From: Firmicutes bacterium UBA2116
GTDB lineage: Bacteria; Bacillota; Clostridia; Tissierellales; Sedimentibacteraceae
Assembly: GCA_002331025.1 (NCBI GenBank)
Contig: DCYG01000044.1
Location: 74,092-138,091, forward strand
Direction: 5' to 3'
Length of the DNA: 64,000 bases
Shown: positions 36,632 through 44,375 of the stretch, one piece after another
How positions within the stretch are numbered: position 1 is the first letter of the stretch
Layout of the letters: every line of letters begins with the position of its first letter
Translations under genes and position numbers: made by a program
The notes under the pieces: model-generated
Told to the model about the DNA's origin: nothing
What the model saw: only the letters and a program-made list of their open reading frames with translations
Databases searched by the model: none

Positions 36632-36649
36632 AGTTTCCTCCTTTTTCCG

Positions 36650-36701
36650 ACCGACCAGTCAGTATTAAATTAATTTTACCACTATTATTTTATATAGTCA
36701 A
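36650..36701 (-). promoter_or_regulatory. Promoter and TetR-type operator of efflux operon 1
   Basis: Minus strand: -35 TTGACT (36696-36701), 17-bp spacer, -10 TAAAAT (36673-36678). ACTGACTGGTCGGT (36650-36663, minus-strand reading) is an imperfect dyad of the ACYGACYRGTCRGT form sitting about where transcription starts. Repression by the operon's own TetR protein is inferred. Confidence 0.75.
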
Positions 36702-36795
36702 TTAAACATTAGTATATTTATAGTAAATTTAAGGTTAAATTTAGATTAAATTTAGATTAATAATTTAAGGAGAAAATGATTTATTAATTATTGAA

Positions 36796-37341
36796 TCACT
36801 CCATCAGGGAAGCTCTTTTATAAATTTTGTCCTTGTCATCTTTAGACAATAGTTTTTCCGTTGTATAAGCAATTACACCTATACCTATCAGGTTGAGAGC
36901 AAATCTTAAAGCTGTAAATTTTATCCCCATTGACGAAACTTCAAACAACAAAAGCGGAATCTTTGTAGTAGACCAGGCGCCAATCAGTATCAATACATAA
37001 GAAAACCTGCTTCCTTTTTTAAGCAGAACCATCGCCACGGGAAATGCGGCATATAAAGGACCGGCTGCTGCAGATCCCAATAAAAATGCTATAAGCACTC
37101 CTATAAATCCGGATTTTTCACCCATATATTTCATCATAGTTTCTTTTTTTACCCAAACATCCAATAATCCTAAAAGAATAAATATCGGAGGTAATATTGA
37201 CAGCATTTCCAAAGTACTGCTCTTTGTAATTTCAATTGATTTCATTCCGGTTTCAGGATATAAAATAACAATAAAGACATTTACTGCTGCAAGTAAAATA
37301 AATACTTTATATCTTTTAATAACAGCTATTAATTTTTCCAT
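36796..37341 (-). CDS. Permease half-protein (second of a pair)
   Basis: 181 residues with about five membrane helices: FILLAAVNVFIVILY, MLSILPPIFILLGLLDVWV, FIGVLIAFLLGSAAAGPLYAAFPVAMVLLKKG and more, ending in a basic tail. Together with the preceding gene it corresponds to the two halves of a DUF318-type permease, each with a glycine/proline-rich re-entrant motif (GSAAAGPLYAAFP here). Its ATG overlaps the partner's stop (TAATG), so the two are translated together and likely form a heterodimer. Transported substrate unknown. Confidence 0.7.
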   Translation of the reverse strand: MEKLIAVIKRYKVFILLAAVNVFIVILYPETGMKSIEITKSSTLEMLSILPPIFILLGLLDVWVKKETMMKYMGEKSGFIGVLIAFLLGSAAAGPLYAAFPVAMVLLKKGSRFSYVLILIGAWSTTKIPLLLFEVSSMGIKFTALRFALNLIGIGVIAYTTEKLLSKDDKDKIYKRASLME

Positions 37342-37820
37342 TATAAAAACACCCCCATTACAAAAGCTACAATTAAAGAAAAAATAAAAGCTTCAGCATT
37401 CCTGATTAATGCTGCTTTTTTTCCGAAAAACTTCATTTCTAAAGGAATTGTAACAATTCCCACCATCATCAAAGTAGAAATGAATGCAGCTATCTGCATG
37501 TAACCGGCACCACTTTTTAACAAAGCTGCTGCTAGCGGAAATGCTATGAAACCCGGTATCAGCGTTATAGCGCCCACCATGGAGGCAAGAATTACTCCCA
37601 TCCATCCTGATTCCTGTCCTATAATGTTTGATATTTGTTCGGGGGTCAATATTGCCAATATTATTCCAATCAAGATCAATATAGAGAGAAACTGAGGCAA
37701 AATATTTTCAAATGACTTCCATGCCTTTTTCAGTGCCATTTTTGTATTATTCTTATCTTTCACAAATGATACAATTAATGCGGTTGATGCTAATAAATAA
37801 AATATTATTGTTGATGACAT
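37341..37820 (-). CDS. Permease half-protein (first of a pair)
   Basis: 159 residues, about five membrane helices (IIFYLLASTALIVSFV, FLSILILIGIILAIL, GVILASMVGAITLIPGFIAFPLAAALLKSG, MQIAAFISTLMMVGIVTIPLEM, AFIFSLIVAFVMGVF). The motif GAITLIPGFIAFPLAAALLKSGAG parallels GSAAAGPLYAAFPVAMVLLKKGSR in the partner, showing an internal-repeat permease split over two genes. GGGAGGG precedes the ATG. It lies 12 bp after the ABC permease gene, so it may belong to that operon. Confidence 0.7.
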   Translation of the reverse strand: MSSTIIFYLLASTALIVSFVKDKNNTKMALKKAWKSFENILPQFLSILILIGIILAILTPEQISNIIGQESGWMGVILASMVGAITLIPGFIAFPLAAALLKSGAGYMQIAAFISTLMMVGIVTIPLEMKFFGKKAALIRNAEAFIFSLIVAFVMGVFL

Positions 37821-37832
37821 AAAACCCTCCCA

Positions 37833-38951
37833 TTATTCTATTTTCTTTTTAAATTTGACAGTTGCAAGCATTAAAAATCCTAAACCAAATGAGGTTAGTA
37901 TTATAAATTCCTGATATAGCTGTGTAAATCCGTTTCCTTTTAATATAATACCTCTTAAAACTTCAATAAAATATGTCAATGGCAATACTGTGCTTATTTT
38001 ACCTACAATATCAGGCATCGCCTCTATGGGGAACATGTATCCTGAAAGCAATATGTTTGGCATTATCATAAACATTGACAGTTGCATTGCTTGAAGCTGG
38101 CTTTTTGATACTGTAGATATAACAAGACCTACACCAAGTGATCCAAATAAAAATATAACCGAGAATAATAACAGTAAAGTTATGCTTCCTGCTATAGGTA
38201 CCCTGAACCAGAAAACACTTAGTGCAAGCGCCAAAACTATATCCACAAATCCTATTATTACATAAGGCACAATTTTCCCAACCATTAACTCCATTTTTGT
38301 TATAGGCGTTACAATAAGCTGCTCCATTGTACCTCTTTCTCTTTCTCTTACTATTGAAAATGATGTAAGCATAAGGGTTACAGTTTGCAGTATTACTCCT
38401 ATCAGCCCGGGAATATTAAAGTTAATACTGCTCATATTCGGATTATACCAAACCCTGCTTCTTAAGTCCAATACCTGCGGCATTTCTATACCTCTTGTTT
38501 CTTTGATTATTTCAACAGACATTGATTGAACCACTCCGCCGGCACTTGATAAAATAGTCTGTGCGGTTGTCGGATCTGAACCATCAACTATAAGCTGTAT
38601 TTGTGCTGTCTTGCCATTTTTTAAATCTTTCGAATATTCAGGAGGAATTACAATGCCCGCTTTGGCATTTCCGTTATCAATATATTCTTCAATCTCCTGC
38701 ATACTCATTGCATTATAATCCAGATCAAAATACTGTGAGTTAACAAAGCTGTCAAGCAGGTCCCTGCTTTCAATGCCTATATCATTGTTATACACTGCCG
38801 TTGGTATGTGATCAACGCTTGTGGATGCTGCATAACCAAACAACAGCAATTCCATAATCGGCATCATAATTATTATTGCTATGGTTCTTTTATCTCTTTT
38901 TATTTGAAAAAATTCTTTTCTTATTATAGAAAAAATTCTTTTTAAATTCAT
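37833..38951 (-). CDS. ABC-2 type export permease (YbhR/YhhJ-like)
   Basis: 372 residues: one N-terminal helix (TIAIIIMMPIMELLLFGYA), an extracytoplasmic domain of about 150 residues, then five or six helices with the family signature FSIVRERERGTMEQLIVTPI. This is the membrane subunit of an HlyD-linked drug/ion exporter. Only one permease gene is present, where E. coli has the YbhS/YbhR pair, so a homodimer is expected. Follows the ATPase genes on the same strand. Confidence 0.88.
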   Translation of the reverse strand: MNLKRIFSIIRKEFFQIKRDKRTIAIIIMMPIMELLLFGYAASTSVDHIPTAVYNNDIGIESRDLLDSFVNSQYFDLDYNAMSMQEIEEYIDNGNAKAGIVIPPEYSKDLKNGKTAQIQLIVDGSDPTTAQTILSSAGGVVQSMSVEIIKETRGIEMPQVLDLRSRVWYNPNMSSINFNIPGLIGVILQTVTLMLTSFSIVRERERGTMEQLIVTPITKMELMVGKIVPYVIIGFVDIVLALALSVFWFRVPIAGSITLLLLFSVIFLFGSLGVGLVISTVSKSQLQAMQLSMFMIMPNILLSGYMFPIEAMPDIVGKISTVLPLTYFIEVLRGIILKGNGFTQLYQEFIILTSFGLGFLMLATVKFKKKIE

Positions 38952-38971
38952 ATTCTCACTTCCACATTAAA

Positions 38972-39901
38972 TTATTTGCTGTTTTCCTTTTCCACAAGGA
39001 AAACAAATACATCTTCTAATGTCGGCTTTACTTTTTTTATATTGTAAATCTCAACATTATTTTTCAGTAAAAAAACTTTCAATTCATTTAAATCCATATT
39101 GGGTTCAGTCAGAACATGAATTCCTGCTCCATAGACCGAGGCATCTCTGACCTTTTCCATTGTCTTTAACAATTCTATTGATTTTAATGTATCATCAACC
39201 TTAATTTCTACTATTTCTCCATCAATTACTTTCTCTTTCATGGCATTGGGAGTATCCAATGACAGTATGTTTCCATAGTATAAAAAACCTATAAAATTGC
39301 AGTGCTCCGCTTCGTCCATATAATGAGTAGTAACTAAAATGGTTACCCCTTTTTTAGACAAGTCATAAATTATGTCCCAGAACTGTCTTCTGGCTATGGG
39401 ATCAACCCCGCCTGTGGGCTCATCTAACAACAAAATATCCGGTTCATGGATGATAGAACATCCAAGCGCAAGTCTTTGCTTCCATCCTCCTGACAGATTT
39501 GATGTAATCATATGTTCTTTTCCTACCAAATCAGCCATTTCCAAAATTTCTTTTTTCTTATCTTTTATTTTATTTTTAGACACATTGTATACTCCGGCAT
39601 AAAAATCAAGATTTTCTTCCACGGTTAAATCTTCGTAGAGACTGAACTTTTGAGACATATAACCGATATGCGACCTGATTTTTTCATTTTCTGTTGAAAT
39701 ATCAAAGCCTAAAACCTTACCTGTTCCCGAAGTAGGCGTTATTAATCCCATAATCATTCTTATTACAGTTGTTTTTCCGGAGCCGTTAGGTCCTAAAAAT
39801 CCATACACATCTCCCTTTTTTACATTGAAGCTCACACTGTTGACAGCTGTAAAATCACAAAATCTTTTAGTTAAATTGTTTATTTCAATAGCATTTTCCA
39901 T
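38972..39901 (-). CDS. ABC transporter ATP-binding protein (second)
   Basis: About 309 residues. Walker A GPNGSGKTT, signature LSGGWKQRLALG, Walker B ILLLDEPTGGVDP, switch H in VTTHYMDEAEH. C-terminal extension typical of drug-export ATPases. ATG 39901 lies 7 nt after the previous stop codon; an upstream start at 39946 inside the previous gene is less likely. The signature has Trp (GGW) where Met or Gln is usual, a harmless-looking variation. Pairs with the other ATPase to energise the single permease, like the fused YbhF. Confidence 0.87.
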   Translation of the reverse strand: MENAIEINNLTKRFCDFTAVNSVSFNVKKGDVYGFLGPNGSGKTTVIRMIMGLITPTSGTGKVLGFDISTENEKIRSHIGYMSQKFSLYEDLTVEENLDFYAGVYNVSKNKIKDKKKEILEMADLVGKEHMITSNLSGGWKQRLALGCSIIHEPDILLLDEPTGGVDPIARRQFWDIIYDLSKKGVTILVTTHYMDEAEHCNFIGFLYYGNILSLDTPNAMKEKVIDGEIVEIKVDDTLKSIELLKTMEKVRDASVYGAGIHVLTEPNMDLNELKVFLLKNNVEIYNIKKVKPTLEDVFVFLVEKENSK

Positions 39902-39908
39902 AACTTTC

Positions 39909-40835
39909 TCATCTCTTCTCACTTTTAATAATATTGACAAAAACATCTTCCAAAGATGGAACTGTTTCCTTTATAGAACTTACTATAATTTTATTGTTGA
40001 ACTTTTCTTTTAATTTTTCAGAGGCATAATCAAGGTCATCCACCACAATATGAAGCCCTTCTCCCAACATATACGCATCCATTACATATTTTTCTTCAAG
40101 AGCTAAATTTCTTGCAATGTGATTTTCATCAGAGTAAACACATAAAATATGCTTGTCAAAATTATTGATAATGTTAGAAGGAATATCCTTCTTAACTATT
40201 CTGCCTTTATCCATAAGACCTACTTCATCACATCTTTCAGCTTCATCCATGTAAGGAGTGCTGACAAATATTGTTGTACCTTGTTCTCTCAATTCAAAAA
40301 GTATTTTCCAAAATTCCCTTCTCGCCACAGGGTCAACTCCAATAGTAGGTTCATCAAGAAGCAAGTACTTGGGAGTATGAATCAAGTTGCATGACAATGC
40401 CAATTTTTGTTTCATCCCGCCTGAAAGTTGATCTGCTAATTTATATGAATGCTTAGTCAGATTGCTGAATTCCAATAACGATTCAATTTTCTCTTTTCTT
40501 TCCTGCTTTGATATTTGATAAACTTCTGCGTAAAATTCAAGATTTTCTAAAACAGTAAGATCACCGTACAAACTAAATTTTTGAGGCATATATCCAATAT
40601 CCTGTTTTATTTTTTCACTTTCCTTCAGAATATTATAGTTGCCTATTTGAGCTGTTCCACTGTCAGGAACCAAAAGAGAACAAAGCATCCTCATTGTTGT
40701 TGTCTTTCCGGCTCCGTCAGGACCAACCAATCCGAAAATCGTGTTTTTCTTAACCTGTATTTCTAAATTATCTACGGCAGTAATATTTCCAAATTTTTTT
40801 GTGAGAGAAAATATTTGAATATCATATTCCATCAT
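39909..40835 (-). CDS. ABC transporter ATP-binding protein (first)
   Basis: 308 residues. Walker A GPDGAGKTT, signature LSGGMKQKLALS, Walker B YLLLDEPTIGVDP. The H-loop position reads VSTPYMDEAE, with Pro in place of the usual switch His (compare VTTHYMDEAE in the partner). That suggests an asymmetric pair in which this subunit has a weakened ATP site. It lies 12 bp after the HlyD gene. Confidence 0.87.
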   Translation of the reverse strand: MMEYDIQIFSLTKKFGNITAVDNLEIQVKKNTIFGLVGPDGAGKTTTMRMLCSLLVPDSGTAQIGNYNILKESEKIKQDIGYMPQKFSLYGDLTVLENLEFYAEVYQISKQERKEKIESLLEFSNLTKHSYKLADQLSGGMKQKLALSCNLIHTPKYLLLDEPTIGVDPVARREFWKILFELREQGTTIFVSTPYMDEAERCDEVGLMDKGRIVKKDIPSNIINNFDKHILCVYSDENHIARNLALEEKYVMDAYMLGEGLHIVVDDLDYASEKLKEKFNNKIIVSSIKETVPSLEDVFVNIIKSEKR

Positions 40836-40847
40836 TTCACTCCTCTG

Positions 40848-42074
40848 TTAATTGATCTTTATGTTTATATCAACAGGCATGCCCGGTTTTATAGCTCCTT
40901 CAGAGCCTGAGGCTTCAACAGTAACCTCAAACACTGTATTTACTCTTTCTTCTTTAGTTTGAATATTCTTTGGAGTAAATTCTGCATTATTGTTTATTCT
41001 TGTTACCTTTCCTGTATAAACTTTGTCATTATGGGAGTCAATAAATATGCTTGCTTCTTGTCCCACTACTATATATCCAATGTTTGCTTCGGATACATAT
41101 GCCTTTATTTCCGCATTTTCAGGATTGTATATTTCAGCAATCAGCTTACCCATTGAAACAAATTCACCGTTTTTTATTAACAAGGAATTAACAATTCCGT
41201 CAGCAGGTGATTTTATAATCAATTTATCTAATTCCTTTTTCGTTTGATCAATAATATTCTTTGATTGTTCCAATTGTACCTTTGCTACCTCAAGCTGACC
41301 TTGCAGCTGGCTGAGTTGAGTATTGCCGTTGGAAATAGCAAGCTCATATCCGGCTTTTGCCTGCAGCATTTTGTTTTCTGCAGCTTTGACAGTATTTTCT
41401 GTTGGACCGGATTTGACTAAATTCAATTGTGCAACAGCGGCATTATGTTGTGCTTCACTGATATTGTAGCTTTTTAATGCCTCTTCGTACTTGCTTTGAG
41501 AAATTATCTGCTGCTCAAACAGTTCAGTGTTTCTGTCTAAATTAGTCTTCATAAAGTCTAAATTTGTTTTCGATTGATTTACTGCCTCTTCAGCTTGTTT
41601 GATTTCATCTGCACTTGCCCCATCCATTACTTTTTTAAATTCTGCCTCTGATGCCAAGTACGCATTTTGAGCTTGCTGCACAACGTCAGTATTTTGCAAA
41701 GATAAACTGCCGATACTGTTTTCAAGTGCTTCTATATTTTTTTCTGTTATACGGAAATTTATCAGGGCTTGATCATATTGATTTTTTAAGGTTGTGTTTT
41801 CTATAACTGCTATAACGTCACCTTTTTTAAGGCTTTCGCCTTCCTTTGCCATATTTTCCGATACTGTTCCGGTAACTTCGCTGCTTAAAGCTACAGAGCT
41901 GCTCTTTACAACCCCTGAAGCTTCAATATAAGTTCCGTCATCAGCATAAACAATCGCGGAGTCGTTTTTCTGTGCGCTGTTAAAAATGTATATTGCTATA
42001 AGAACAAAAAAAATAACAGCCGGCATAACAATGTATTTCCCTTTTTCATTTAATAAATTTAATACTTTTCTCAT
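40848..42074 (-). CDS. HlyD-family membrane fusion protein
   Basis: About 408 residues: one N-terminal membrane helix (YIVMPAVIFFVLIAIYIF), lipoyl half-motif around VALSSEVTGTVSENMAKEGESLKKGDVIAVIENT, a long coiled-coil hairpin (about 80-250), second lipoyl half (IIKSPADGIVNSLLIKNGEFV) and beta-barrel domain. ATG 42074 has GGAGG 5 nt upstream; the open frame extends 70 codons further through the regulatory region. First gene of HlyD-ATPase-ATPase-permease, an YbhG/YhiI-like export operon, divergent from a Crp-family regulator. Confidence 0.87.
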   Translation of the reverse strand: MRKVLNLLNEKGKYIVMPAVIFFVLIAIYIFNSAQKNDSAIVYADDGTYIEASGVVKSSSVALSSEVTGTVSENMAKEGESLKKGDVIAVIENTTLKNQYDQALINFRITEKNIEALENSIGSLSLQNTDVVQQAQNAYLASEAEFKKVMDGASADEIKQAEEAVNQSKTNLDFMKTNLDRNTELFEQQIISQSKYEEALKSYNISEAQHNAAVAQLNLVKSGPTENTVKAAENKMLQAKAGYELAISNGNTQLSQLQGQLEVAKVQLEQSKNIIDQTKKELDKLIIKSPADGIVNSLLIKNGEFVSMGKLIAEIYNPENAEIKAYVSEANIGYIVVGQEASIFIDSHNDKVYTGKVTRINNNAEFTPKNIQTKEERVNTVFEVTVEASGSEGAIKPGMPVDINIKIN

Positions 42075-42141
42075 AAATTCCTCCATTAAGTATTGTAAAT
42101 AAGTCACTTTAAAAATATAATATAAAACAATAATTAAAACC

Positions 42142-42155
42142 GTTACCATGGTAAC
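42142..42155. promoter_or_regulatory. Palindromic operator between the export operon and the Crp-family gene
   Basis: GTTACCATGGTAAC is a perfect 14-bp palindrome (GTTAC-N4-GTAAC) in the 124-bp divergent intergenic region. The 5-4-5 layout is that of Crp/Fnr-family sites, so the adjacent regulator is the probable ligand. Inference from position and symmetry. Confidence 0.6.
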
Positions 42156-42198
42156 TAATTTTAAAAATATATTTAAATATAATGAAAAGGGGCTCACT

Positions 42199-42879
42199 AT
42201 GGAAGATTTTATAAATCTGCTCAAAAGCATAGATATGTTTAAATGTTTTACTGTCGATGATTTGAAAAATATTTTTATAAACAACTACAGTGCAAAATAT
42301 TATACAAAAAATTCTATAATTTATATGCAAAATGAAAAGTGTAAAAGTTTAGATATAATTTTAGAAGGAGCAATCACTATACAAAAAATAGATGCTGATG
42401 GTAATGTTCTATCTATTAATGATTTCACAAATGGGGATGTTATCGGAGAAAATTTGCTTTTTTCTATAGACAATAAGTATCCAAATACTGTATTAGCAAA
42501 AAGCAATGTTAAAATATTGCATATTGATAAAAAGCTTATACTTCAATTATGCCAAACCAATGAATGCTTTTTAATCAATTTCTTGCGGTCCTTGTCCGGA
42601 AAAGCATTGTTTTTGTCAAATAAAATCGCCTCTTTAACAATGAAAACATTACGGCAATGCATAATTGAATTTTTATTATTTGAGTATAACGTACAAAAAA
42701 CCAATAAAATCAAACTGAATATGACAAAAAAAGAACTAGCTGACAAAATCGGTGTTCAGCGAACTTCCCTTTCAAGAGAATTAAATAAAATGCAGAAAGA
42801 TAATCTTATTGATTTCAATAATAAATATATAATCATAAAAGATGTAGAATTATTGAATGAGCTGCATATAGAAAGTTAG
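42199..42879 (+). CDS. Crp/Fnr-family transcriptional regulator
   Basis: 226 residues. N-terminal cyclic-nucleotide-binding-fold domain (KYYTKNSIIYMQNEKCKSLDIILEGAITIQK ... NDFTNGDVIGENLLF), long dimer helix, and C-terminal helix-turn-helix NMTKKELADKIGVQRTSLSRELNKMQKDNLI. No Fnr-type N-terminal cysteine cluster is seen, so a redox 4Fe-4S sensor is unlikely. AAAAGGGG precedes ATG 42199. Divergent from the HlyD/ABC operon, which it probably controls. Confidence 0.85.
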   Translation: MEDFINLLKSIDMFKCFTVDDLKNIFINNYSAKYYTKNSIIYMQNEKCKSLDIILEGAITIQKIDADGNVLSINDFTNGDVIGENLLFSIDNKYPNTVLAKSNVKILHIDKKLILQLCQTNECFLINFLRSLSGKALFLSNKIASLTMKTLRQCIIEFLLFEYNVQKTNKIKLNMTKKELADKIGVQRTSLSRELNKMQKDNLIDFNNKYIIIKDVELLNELHIES

Positions 42880-43038
42880 TTGATTTACAAATTGTCGAAT
42901 TTGTAAGAATTATTGTCAATTCCATTATATTGTCTATTGTGTTAATACGATAAAAATATATAATTTAAATTAAGAATACTTTTAGTATTTTAAATTCTTT
43001 ATTCCCCCAAACTCCTATGAAATTGTTTAAGGGGATGT

Positions 43039-43086
43039 AATAGCGAGCATATTTAAAAGCTTAGCTTAGAACATATGCTCGCTATT
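43039..43086. terminator. Inverted repeat after the Crp-family gene
   Basis: AATAGCGAGCATAT (43039-43052) is exactly complemented at 43073-43086 with a 20-nt loop; no clear U tract. It may end the crp-like transcript or act in the leader of the next gene. A smaller AATACT-TTT-AGTATT hairpin lies nearby at about 42975. Confidence 0.5.
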
Positions 43087-43126
43087 GTAATTTAAAAGAC
43101 TTACATTTGATTGTGAGGGGATTTGT

Positions 43127-43579
43127 GTGGAAAGTGCAATTTTTGAAAATATACAGAATATAGATGAAAAGCTTGATAATTTTGTAATTTTACAAATTAA
43201 CAGCAATGATAATTCATATAAACAAATTTCCATTGAAGATTTCTTAGAAAAATTAAATAATATCGAATTAAAATCACAAAAAAACAAAAATGTAATTAAT
43301 TATGGATTATTAACTATAAATACTGACAGTTCCGAAGTATACAGAGATAATGTAAAAATCGACTTGTCCCCAAAAGAATATAAAATGTTTCATCTTTTTA
43401 TTGATAATAAAGGAAAGATTTTAACAAATGAACAAATAATTAACTGTGTGTGGGGTATAGCCTATGCTAATGCAGGAATGCTGAGGGTCGCTATTAAAAG
43501 ATTGCGTAACAAAGTAGACCCGGACAATAAATATTTAAAGACTATAAGAGGCAAAGGATATATGTTAACAGACATTTAA
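43127..43579 (+). CDS. Orphan OmpR-type winged-helix DNA-binding protein
   Basis: 150 residues. The C-terminal 95 or so residues are a complete OmpR/PhoB DNA-binding domain (KIDLSPKEYKMFHLFIDNKGKILTNEQIINCVWG ... MLRVAIKRLRNKVDPDNKYLKTIRGKGYML). The N-terminal 55 residues are not a receiver domain: no Asp pocket, only a short helical Asn/Glu-rich segment. GTG start at 43127 with AGGGGA upstream. No sensor kinase nearby. It precedes a TetR-type gene by about 30 bp, possibly one unit. Confidence 0.72.
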   Translation: MESAIFENIQNIDEKLDNFVILQINSNDNSYKQISIEDFLEKLNNIELKSQKNKNVINYGLLTINTDSSEVYRDNVKIDLSPKEYKMFHLFIDNKGKILTNEQIINCVWGIAYANAGMLRVAIKRLRNKVDPDNKYLKTIRGKGYMLTDI

Positions 43580-43608
43580 TAATCTTACATTAGTAAGGAG
43601 GATAAAAC

Positions 43609-44190
43609 GTGGCACACTCAATAATGACAGAAATGACTAAATTAATACTCTCTAAATCTTTAAAAAAATTATTAAGTAAGAAACCATTAAACAAAATAAC
43701 TGTAAAGGATATTGTCAGTGACTGCAAATTAACAAGACAAACTTTTTATTATCACTTTCAGGATATTTTTGAATTGCTTGATTGGACATATAAAAATGAA
43801 ATAGGTCATATTTTAGAAGATGCTAATAATAGTAGTTGGGACATAGTTATTAAAGGCATATTAAGCTATATTAAAGATAACAAATCAATGTTCACATATA
43901 CTATTCAATCCGTTGGACGTGAGCATTTTGAACAAGCTGTTTATCCTAACTTATATGAATTCAGTAAAAATAAAATTTATAAAGCTTCTTCGGAATTAGA
44001 AATTCCTTTAGATAAAATTCACTTTTTAGCTAATTTACAAACTATCACGTTATTATCTGTTATAATCCAATGGGCAAATAACGGTATGAAAGAAAACATT
44101 GATGAAATTGTTCAAATGCTGGACATGACTTTAAACTCAGCAATGTCGAATATTCTTCAAGAATACGAATCTGAATCCTCTAATTGTTAA
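43609..44190 (+). CDS. TetR-family regulator (DhaS-like)
   Basis: 193 residues. N-terminal DNA-binding region ILSKSLKKLLSKKPLNKITVKDIVSDCKLTRQTFYYHFQDIFELLDW; the FYYHF motif and C-terminal layout match the TetR_C_8 group that includes the dihydroxyacetone-kinase regulator DhaS. GTG start at 43609 with AAGGAGG upstream. It is the last chromosomal-type gene before the accessory island. Target and ligand unknown. Confidence 0.8.
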   Translation: MAHSIMTEMTKLILSKSLKKLLSKKPLNKITVKDIVSDCKLTRQTFYYHFQDIFELLDWTYKNEIGHILEDANNSSWDIVIKGILSYIKDNKSMFTYTIQSVGREHFEQAVYPNLYEFSKNKIYKASSELEIPLDKIHFLANLQTITLLSVIIQWANNGMKENIDEIVQMLDMTLNSAMSNILQEYESESSNC

Positions 44191-44266
44191 ACCCCCTAAT
44201 ATTAAGAGTCAATCTTCATAGGGATATAATGTGAACCCCTATGGCAAACAGGTACGGAAAAGCATA

Positions 44267-44293
44267 GCCGGACAGGAGAAATTCCTGTCCGGC
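44267..44293 (-). terminator. Inverted repeat after the radical SAM gene
   Basis: GCCGGACAGGA (44267-44277) and TCCTGTCCGGC (44283-44293) form an 11-bp stem with a 5-nt loop, 80 bp past the last stop codon of the six-gene operon. On the minus strand it is followed by TATGCTTTTCC, so it probably ends that operon. Confidence 0.6.
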
Positions 44294-44375
44294 CATATTA
44301 TTAAGTCATCACAATATTTATCCAAATCTGTATCTTGATGTGAATGCAAATACAAGTTTAATCGCTAGTGAACAG

